From the NCBI GenBank assembly GCA_018646565.1, contig JABGUO010000275.1:1-5508 (forward strand): a stretch of DNA of 5,508 nt, written 5' to 3'. The translations under genes and the position numbers were made by a program. The stretch comes from Opitutia bacterium. GTDB lineage: Bacteria; Verrucomicrobiota; Verrucomicrobiia; Opitutales; Seribacteraceae. Positions 1 through 5,508 of this stretch are shown one piece after another. Every line of letters starts with the position of its first letter. Position 1 is the stretch's first letter. The notes under the pieces were generated by a model. It saw only the letters and a list, made by a program, of their open reading frames with translations, was not told the DNA's origin and ran no database searches.

Positions 1-134
1 AGTATCAGAGATAAAGGCCTTTCAAATCGGCAGGCTATTAAATTGCCAACCAGTAAAAGCCGAAAGCAGTCTTTCTTTAAAATACATAAGATCAATCGAG
101 TACTCTTATTAGAATGTTTGGTGATAACGGAGGC
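1..134. other. Flanking region downstream of the sulfatase, no supported feature
   Basis: These 134 bases follow the stop codon of the stand-alone sulfatase and run to the window edge. No RNA gene, repeat or strong terminator is visible. Two plus-strand frames enter from the edge without a start: one open from base 2 to a TAG at 110-112, the other open from base 1 to a TAA at 157-159, inside the sulfatase gene. One minus-strand frame is also open across the whole stretch. With three frames open over such a short length, none can be preferred. The 36-codon plus-strand frame ending at 112 could be the tail of a convergent gene, but I recognise nothing in it. Confidence 0.4.
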
Positions 135-1550
135 CTATTTCCTAGTTCTAGCAAGATAATCCCTTTCTGTAGCAATCGGGTCAGCATCACCATATTCGCT
201 AAGTTTTGTATGTAGTTCTTTTTTCAGTAACTCAAAAGCTTTCTTATAATGTTTATCCGTTACTAAATTCTTCAGTTCACCTGAGTCTTTTAAAAGGTCA
301 TAAAATTCATACTCAGGGCGATGGTTCAATTTTTGCACCAACATCTTTTCCTTTATGTCATTATTTTTTTTAGCCACCCAGGAACCAGCAGGAGTAAATT
401 GCTTAGGCATTACCTTCGGATTATACAATAGATGAAGGGCTTGGCTGAGAGTTATATTAGATGTCTTGGATGAATAGTTGGGATTATAGATCAAAGAATA
501 TCTCTTATTTCGAATCGAGCGCATGGGGTAAATGCGATCTTTATTGTCCAGAATTCGACAATTGGTAAAGGCTCCATAAACATATTTTCGGATGGGTCCC
601 CCCTCCCCTTTTAGCAGAGATAAAAAACTTCTCCCATCACAAGCTCCCCTAATTAAATTCCCGCCTAATCCTTTAACCAGAGTTGGAGTGATATCAGCAA
701 TGGAGACTAATTCCTCAATGCTTGTGCCGGGTTCTGATAAACCAGGCCAATGCATAACAAGTCCCGTCCGAAGTCCATTGTCGTAACATGTCCATTTAGC
801 AAAAGGAAGTTGGCTTCCCTGCTCACTACAGACGATAAGAATAGTATTATCCCATAGGTTTCTTCTCTCGAGTTCCGCTCTTATCATGCCTACCAAGTAA
901 TCAAAATTGCTTACTTCAGCATAATATTTAACCATCTCCTTTCGCAGCTCAGGAGTGTCCACCCAATAGGAAGGAACAGAGATCTTATTATGGTCATACC
1001 GAGAGGGATCACCGGTAGTAAATGGTGCATGGGAATCATGGGATCCAACAAATAGGCAAAATGGCTGCTGCTTCTTTTTACAGTCATCAAAGAAAGTGAT
1101 GGATCTACGAAGAATTTCTGGATTGGCATCATCACTTTTGCTCACACCTCCAAGTAGTTCAAACGGATAGCATTCCTTCGGTCCAACATGAGATTTACCA
1201 AGCAAGCCAACTCGATAATTAAGAGGCTTAAGGTAATGAACAATGCTTTTTGTGCCCGGCACAGATTTGGAATGATTGGGTAATGTTTCAGTACGCCAAG
1301 GAGAACGCCCGCTGTATAACTCTTGTCGAAAAGGGCCACACATAGCTACAGAACAATATGCTCGTTCAAAGCGGGTGCCATCCTTTGCAAGACGATCAAT
1401 ATTTGGTGTTTTACAATCTTTGTTGCCGTAGATCCCCCAGGAATCTCGGTTCATGTCGTCAGCAAGTAAAAAAACGATATTAGGTTGCTTGGCGGTTAGC
1501 GTATTTAATAGAGCTGCTAGAATGATCCAGTGTAAAATATTTGAGTACAT
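135..1550 (-). CDS. Secreted S1-family sulfatase (formylglycine-dependent, heparan N-sulfatase/arylsulfatase-like)
   Basis: This 471-residue protein should hydrolyse sulfate groups on a sugar outside the cytoplasm. Residues 1-20 look like a signal peptide (hydrophobic stretch IILAALL, likely cleavage after TLTA). The sulfatase fold starts at once with NIVFLLADD, whose D31 and D32 are expected calcium ligands. CGPFR at 71-75 is the C-x-P-x-R signature; C71 would be converted to formylglycine. GKSH supplies K119 and H121, and SHDSH supplies H171/H174. The usual DNG of the second metal site is replaced by SEQG (E243, Q244), followed by AKW with K252; I recall this variant from planctomycete sulfatases labelled heparan N-sulfatase. 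The C-terminal part (EFYDLLKDSGELKNL, 415-429) is the typical sulfatase ending. Length is normal and no break is seen. The ATG at 1550 fits the signal peptide, though no Shine-Dalgarno site precedes it. It lies 55 bases after the sulfatase-GH50 gene on the same strand, so co-transcription is likely. Family assignment is firm; the substrate is unknown. Confidence 0.93.
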   Translation of the reverse strand: MYSNILHWIILAALLNTLTAKQPNIVFLLADDMNRDSWGIYGNKDCKTPNIDRLAKDGTRFERAYCSVAMCGPFRQELYSGRSPWRTETLPNHSKSVPGTKSIVHYLKPLNYRVGLLGKSHVGPKECYPFELLGGVSKSDDANPEILRRSITFFDDCKKKQQPFCLFVGSHDSHAPFTTGDPSRYDHNKISVPSYWVDTPELRKEMVKYYAEVSNFDYLVGMIRAELERRNLWDNTILIVCSEQGSQLPFAKWTCYDNGLRTGLVMHWPGLSEPGTSIEELVSIADITPTLVKGLGGNLIRGACDGRSFLSLLKGEGGPIRKYVYGAFTNCRILDNKDRIYPMRSIRNKRYSLIYNPNYSSKTSNITLSQALHLLYNPKVMPKQFTPAGSWVAKKNNDIKEKMLVQKLNHRPEYEFYDLLKDSGELKNLVTDKHYKKAFELLKKELHTKLSEYGDADPIATERDYLARTRK

Positions 1551-1605
1551 ATGAATGTTTTAATGCTAAAGGATATGATTAACTTACCCAGCTTGCATCG
1601 AAGAT

Positions 1606-4600
1606 TTAATGAAGTAAATCAGCCAGAATTTTTTCAGTAGACAAGGTTTTTTGGTGTCTGGCTAGATACATATTTTGGGTACTCTGAGAAACAATCTTAG
1701 TAAATTCTGGATATGCTCGACCCGCCACATCAATAAAACCACATTGATGGTTCTCACGATCATTTCTACCTGATGCTGATTGATCCAACCATTGAAACCA
1801 ATGCACCCCAACAAAACGTCGATCAGCCAGTGCAGACGCCAAATAATGAGCGAAAGAGTACCCTCTTTGTCGTTGATTCCAAGAACCAGAAAGTCCGGGA
1901 CTAGGTACCCCTCGATCAACGGCTCCAAAATGGAACTCACTTGCAAGGATGGGGATATCCAAGCTTTGAGGAAGCTGCCAAGACCTGACCCTAGAATCAT
2001 ATACATTTACAGAAAAGACATCTACTAAGCCAAGCGCTGCTTCTCCCAAAACAGAAGGTCCTCTATGAGTTCGACAACCTAAGTAAAGAGTTCCTGGTAA
2101 AACCTTATTAATTGCAGCTTTGCACTTTTCGAAAAAAACTCGGGCAAAAGGCAAATAAAGACCATCAAGATCTTTGATTAGCAGTGGATTCGTAGATTTT
2201 CCCAGCTTTTTTAATTCTGAAACTGCCCATCTTTTAGTGGGGCTATCGGCAGGTAACTTTTGAATAATCTGTCCAATCTTGTCTGGCCATTCCAATTCAT
2301 TACCAATGAATATTCCCATGCAAAAAGGATCACCTTTGGACCAAGACAACTTCTTTAAACTCTCTTCCAAATCTTCTTGAAAGTTTTTTCGAAATGGAGA
2401 CGGAAATTTTCGATAACCACTTTGCTGCCACCAGATTGAGGAAATCAACGAATAAGGAGTTTTTCTGTCTTTCTGCAAGGCATCATCTGACCAACACCCC
2501 AAAGTATTTACCCCCCAGGACCGCATTCTATTGTGCGTACCCTGCTTGACTGTTTTTTCCCAATTCTTACCAAAATACCTTCGATAATTAATTGCGGGGA
2601 AATTGACATATGTTTTCCCACCGAATTTTCGTATACCCTCCCATCGTAAATAATCATTCGCTCCGGGCAGATAAGTAAAAAATCTATTATTATTTCTCTT
2701 TTGATTAACCAAGGTTTCAGCTTTCCATCCGGTCAGACAAGTTCCCACCGAAAAAAACAGGTAACCTTCGGGATCAACGAGCCACCACTTACCATTGACT
2801 TTTTGTGTTCGAAAACGACCGGTTGCCTCATTTTTTGGACCCTCCAGCCAACCTCCAAATTTACTGAGTTTTCTTTCTTCTGCTTCTTTTGCTACTTTAT
2901 TGAATTGGTTCTGCATTGTGATACGAGCATCCTTTAGACTTGTTGCTTTACCGGGCCATTGTACTGCCCGCACTTGGCCGAGTTCATCGAGATAAGGAAA
3001 TGACTCTAGTACTTGGGACAATTTTGGTCTATTGGGCCAAGCAAGAATGGGAGCATCTAGCAAAGCGTTAATCCTCCCAGATGATGATGTTAGGTCCAGT
3101 ATAATTTCCCGCACATCTTGTGGATAGAATTTCCTCCAATGCACTCGATGCCCATTCGGCTTCGCAAGTTGTTCCTGAAAGAGATTCGAGCCTTTATATT
3201 GTTCTTCAATCATTGGGAATGGAAAGCCGAATGTTACCTTCTCCCAACTAGGAGCCACCCCAAAGCCAACCGCATGATTGGACCAACTGGTCAAATTGCC
3301 ATTATTCATTCTGCCTTCGATTGTAGTAACTCCAGGCTCCCAATTCCGCAGGGAGATTCCTACAAGTTTGAAGCCTGAAATATCCCATTTATTGCCCATC
3401 CTAGGAATCAAAGATATTCGCAATGGGCTTGCTCCCTCTATTTTCCATTTTTTACCCCAATTTTGAACTTTAGCTTTTAAGGGTGCATTTATTTTACAAA
3501 TTAAATTTGCACGAGGCGTTAGAAGCTCAAAAGAATGGGGTCGAGGGTGCAATTCATCCTTATCCTGTTTTGCTAAAAAAAAGGGCTCCGTACTTCGGGA
3601 TGATTTTAAAATTCTTTTTAACTCGAACTCCATTCGCCTCACACGACTAATTTGAGCATCCTCAGTAATACGGTTTTTGCTCTCTAAGGGATCGTTCGAC
3701 AGATCGTATAATTCGATGGATTTTAGCTCCTTCGTAGTAATTAATTTCCAATTACTTTCTCGCACCGCTTTTTTGGATTGTTGACCATGGCTTTTCCCAT
3801 TGTTTGCCTGAATCAAAAGAGAAGTCCGTCCCGGAACAATTTTCTCTCCTAGAAGAGACCCAAGGAAGGATTCACTATCTAGTCCATCTTTTAGACCCAT
3901 TGGTTGTTTTAACAGTTCGGCGAAAGTCGCATATATGTCCTGAAGCCCGATCAATGCATCCGACTGACTGCCAGCAGAAATCGGCGAGTCTTTGTCGCCA
4001 TTCCCCCAACGGGCAATGAAAGGAACCCGGTGACCGCCCTCATAGACTTGAGCTTTACTTCCTCGAAAACCTTCATTGGAATTATGGTCTTCTCGGTATT
4101 TCCCAAAAGAACCGCGGGAAAGACCGCCGTTGTCACTGGTAAAAATGATCAAGGTGTTTTCAAACTCACCAGCACTTTTTAGTCTGCTAATAATTTTACC
4201 AAGCGTAACATCGGCCTCCCCGATCATATCAAGGTGTGCATCGGGAGAAACTCCTTTGATTTTTTCCCCATCTAACTGTTCCGGAGGAGTGTGTGGCACA
4301 TGACAAGACTGGCTACTATAATGCATAAAAAAAGGTTTCCGAATACCATTAGATTCATTTTCTGAGAAGTGCTTGCTGATAAAGGAAAGTGCTTTTTGGG
4401 TTAGAATGGATCCGAATTTAGAGGAATCCCAACTGGGAGAGCCAAACCCGTCAGCTTCAATCACAGAATCCCCATACTGACCCGCTTTCCACTCTCGTAG
4501 TTTTGATTCTTCGCCCACAAGAATCCCATTCTCTAGTGCAATATAAGGAGAGCCCTGAATCCCTTGCGGAAGCTCGTAGGCATAATCAAAGCCAAGCGAT

Positions 4601-5103
4601 GCAGGAGAATCTTCCACTTTACGTGAAAAGTCGAAGTCCTGAAATCCGCCTTTCATACTCAACTTGGGTTTACCAGTGGATTTACTGAAAACCTTCCCAC
4701 CCAAATGCACTTTTCCCAAAAAAGCGGTGTGATAACCTGCTTTTTTGAATAGTTGACCTATTGTCTGTTGACCTGGCAAAACTTGAGATGGCATATTGAA
4801 TAACCAAGTTCCATTTGGGTTTCGTCCTCGCCACGGATAATTTCCAGTCAAAATGCTGTAACGAGTCGGAGCACATACCGCAGCAGGAGCATGTGCATCT
4901 GTAAAACGGATTCCTTCCTTTGCCAATTTTTCAAGGTTGGGCAAGTGTACTTTACTGCCCTTATTGTAAGCCCTGCAGTCGCCAATCCCCATATCATCCA
5001 TCAAGAAAATGATAATATTTGGAGGAACCGAGAATTCCACCTGCCCGTTTGCCTCCCCAAGAAAGAGAAAAAAGAGTAAGAAATGTATGGGCTTCCTGAA
5101 CAT
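1606..5103 (-). CDS. Secreted fusion protein: N-terminal S1 sulfatase plus C-terminal GH50 agarase-like glycoside hydrolase
   Basis: This 1165-residue protein (numbered from the ATG at 5103) joins two enzymes. Residues 1-20 form a signal peptide (RK, then a Phe/Leu-rich core, then GEANG). Residues about 27-505 are an arylsulfatase-like S1 domain: D36/D37, CAPTR at 77-81 with C77 the formylglycine precursor, GKVH (K131, H133), H268/H271, TSDNGG (D324, N325), K350 in FRGSK, and the closing motif ELYDLSNDPLE. Residues about 520-690 resemble the beta-rich, carbohydrate-binding-like region that precedes the barrel in GH50 enzymes. Residues about 725-1140 are a GH50-like TIM barrel: WWLVDPEGYLFFSVG, GNELEW with E936 as the expected acid/base, SEFHFGAVDRG with E1056 as the expected nucleophile, and HWFQWLDQ near the end. 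Known GH50 members are beta-agarases. The expected role is desulfation and cleavage of a sulfated galactan outside the cytoplasm. The frame is also open to a TTG at 5136, which would add 11 residues; the ATG gives the cleaner signal peptide. Neither start has a Shine-Dalgarno site. Domain limits are estimates by eye; GH50 rests on recalled motifs. Confidence 0.92.
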   Translation of the reverse strand: MFRKPIHFLLFFLFLGEANGQVEFSVPPNIIIFLMDDMGIGDCRAYNKGSKVHLPNLEKLAKEGIRFTDAHAPAAVCAPTRYSILTGNYPWRGRNPNGTWLFNMPSQVLPGQQTIGQLFKKAGYHTAFLGKVHLGGKVFSKSTGKPKLSMKGGFQDFDFSRKVEDSPASLGFDYAYELPQGIQGSPYIALENGILVGEESKLREWKAGQYGDSVIEADGFGSPSWDSSKFGSILTQKALSFISKHFSENESNGIRKPFFMHYSSQSCHVPHTPPEQLDGEKIKGVSPDAHLDMIGEADVTLGKIISRLKSAGEFENTLIIFTSDNGGLSRGSFGKYREDHNSNEGFRGSKAQVYEGGHRVPFIARWGNGDKDSPISAGSQSDALIGLQDIYATFAELLKQPMGLKDGLDSESFLGSLLGEKIVPGRTSLLIQANNGKSHGQQSKKAVRESNWKLITTKELKSIELYDLSNDPLESKNRITEDAQISRVRRMEFELKRILKSSRSTEPFFLAKQDKDELHPRPHSFELLTPRANLICKINAPLKAKVQNWGKKWKIEGASPLRISLIPRMGNKWDISGFKLVGISLRNWEPGVTTIEGRMNNGNLTSWSNHAVGFGVAPSWEKVTFGFPFPMIEEQYKGSNLFQEQLAKPNGHRVHWRKFYPQDVREIILDLTSSSGRINALLDAPILAWPNRPKLSQVLESFPYLDELGQVRAVQWPGKATSLKDARITMQNQFNKVAKEAEERKLSKFGGWLEGPKNEATGRFRTQKVNGKWWLVDPEGYLFFSVGTCLTGWKAETLVNQKRNNNRFFTYLPGANDYLRWEGIRKFGGKTYVNFPAINYRRYFGKNWEKTVKQGTHNRMRSWGVNTLGCWSDDALQKDRKTPYSLISSIWWQQSGYRKFPSPFRKNFQEDLEESLKKLSWSKGDPFCMGIFIGNELEWPDKIGQIIQKLPADSPTKRWAVSELKKLGKSTNPLLIKDLDGLYLPFARVFFEKCKAAINKVLPGTLYLGCRTHRGPSVLGEAALGLVDVFSVNVYDSRVRSWQLPQSLDIPILASEFHFGAVDRGVPSPGLSGSWNQRQRGYSFAHYLASALADRRFVGVHWFQWLDQSASGRNDRENHQCGFIDVAGRAYPEFTKIVSQSTQNMYLARHQKTLSTEKILADLLH

Positions 5104-5173
5104 AGAGATAGAGCAGATAAAACTAATAAAGCTCAACTAACTTATCAGTAAATCGGTCTTTAAAAAATTTCGG

Positions 5174-5461
5174 CTATTCAACAGGCTTAACCGAAACAAT
5201 ATAAGTGAGAAGAGTTATTTTAGCGCCATCCTGCTTTTTGACCTTGGCATTTATTTTCACTTTTTGATCGATCAGTCCACCAACTTTATCTTTGGTTCCT
5301 TTGTTAAATGCATAGTACTTTTTCTCATCTTCACCGTCGGTAAAAACAAATACTCCTTTTTCGTTTTTGCTAAATATACCTGTTGTTTGTAATTTGCTTA
5401 TCTCTTCTTTTGCATATGAGAGAGAAGTTAAGAGAAACGATAGTAGGATAATGAATTTCAT
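5174..5461 (-). CDS. Small secreted protein of unknown function, possibly a small beta-barrel (OB-like) fold
   Basis: I do not recognise a named family for this 95-residue protein. Residues 1-17 are a convincing signal peptide (MK, then IILLSFLLTSL, with cleavage after SYA). The mature part of about 78 residues is rich in Lys and alternating hydrophobics. It includes a turn-rich run GVFVFTDGEDEKKYYAF (36-52), then VGGLIDQKVKINAKVK (60-75), and ends with a predicted strand, TLLTYIVSVKPVE. This pattern of short strands resembles small exported OB-type domains, where a Gly-rich turn precedes a 'G-K-V-K-V-x-G' type strand; that is inference only. There are no cysteines in the mature part and no lipobox. 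The ATG at 5461 is preceded by a purine-rich stretch (GAGAAAAG) that is at best a weak ribosome site. The stop is TAG at 5176-5174. It is the first of three same-strand genes, about 70 bases before the sulfatase-GH50 start, so it may share their transcript, but nothing in it ties it to polysaccharide use. Confidence 0.8.
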   Translation of the reverse strand: MKFIILLSFLLTSLSYAKEEISKLQTTGIFSKNEKGVFVFTDGEDEKKYYAFNKGTKDKVGGLIDQKVKINAKVKKQDGAKITLLTYIVSVKPVE

Positions 5462-5508
5462 GCTTTTCTCGTAGATTATTGTGAATGTTAATCTGAAATT
5501 AATCCGAG

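Noticed and set aside
13..22. Perfect 10-base palindrome AAAGGCCTTT
   Set aside because: It has no loop and stands alone; palindromes this short are expected by chance and no operator context is visible.
62..75. Inverted repeat GAAAG-CAGT-CTTTC followed on the plus strand by TTTAAAA, and on the minus strand by a short T run, a candidate terminator
   Set aside because: The stem is only 5 pairs with 2 G-C pairs and the T run is interrupted; far too weak to call a terminator on either strand.
22..87. Minus-strand frame of 21 codons starting ATG at 87 downstream of the sulfatase
   Set aside because: Very short, no ribosome site, no recognisable content, and other frames are equally open here.
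592..786. Plus-strand frame of 64 codons opposite the stand-alone sulfatase
   Set aside because: Antisense shadow of a well-supported sulfatase frame; Pro/Ser-rich composition is typical of such shadows.
1551..1605. Gap between the fusion gene and the stand-alone sulfatase checked for a terminator or promoter
   Set aside because: No hairpin with a T run and no convincing promoter boxes were seen, which supports read-through between the genes.
1662..2006. 114-codon minus-strand frame inside the GH50 region
   Set aside because: It lies wholly within the GH50-coding frame, whose catalytic motif SEFHFG is encoded here; the alternative translation has no recognisable domain.
2701..3466. Several plus-strand frames of 60-90 codons opposite the middle of the fusion gene
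   Set aside because: They are antisense to a continuous, motif-bearing reading frame, overlap one another, and show no protein-like pattern.
5462..5508. Possible promoter upstream of the small secreted protein (TTTCAG and TAATCT on the minus strand)
   Set aside because: Spacing is about 14 bases and both boxes match poorly; only 47 bases are available before the window edge, so the true promoter may lie outside.

Overview
The window holds three genes, all on the minus strand, so transcription runs from high to low coordinates. In that order they are: a small secreted protein of unknown function (5461 to 5174), a very large secreted two-enzyme protein that joins an S1-type sulfatase to a GH50 agarase-like glycoside hydrolase (5103 to 1606), and a second, stand-alone secreted S1 sulfatase (1550 to 135). 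The gaps are short (about 70 and 55 bases), hold no obvious terminator, and all three genes point the same way, so one transcript is likely. The remaining 134 bases at the low-coordinate edge hold no feature I can support.

The genes read as part of a locus for degrading a sulfated polysaccharide. S1 sulfatases remove sulfate esters from sugars. GH50 enzymes known so far are beta-agarases that cleave beta-1,4 linkages of agar-type galactans. All three proteins begin with a signal peptide, so the work would be done outside the cytoplasm. The inferred scheme is that the fused sulfatase and the separate sulfatase strip sulfate from a red-algal type galactan (agar, porphyran or a related polymer) while the GH50 domain releases short sugars. 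The exact substrate cannot be read from the sequence. No transporter, TonB receptor, regulator or sulfatase-maturation gene lies in the window.

The likely source is a marine bacterium of the PVC group (Verrucomicrobiota, Lentisphaerota or Planctomycetota). The reasons are the clustered secreted sulfatases, protein wording typical of sulfatases from those phyla, and the lack of clear Shine-Dalgarno sites before all three starts. Base composition leans to A+T by eye. A Bacteroidota origin is less likely but not excluded. There is no sign of mobile elements, RNA genes, CRISPR or tandem repeats.

The point of most interest is the covalent fusion of a complete-looking sulfatase to a complete-looking GH50 module, both with their catalytic residues intact, followed by a second sulfatase with a divergent metal-site motif.
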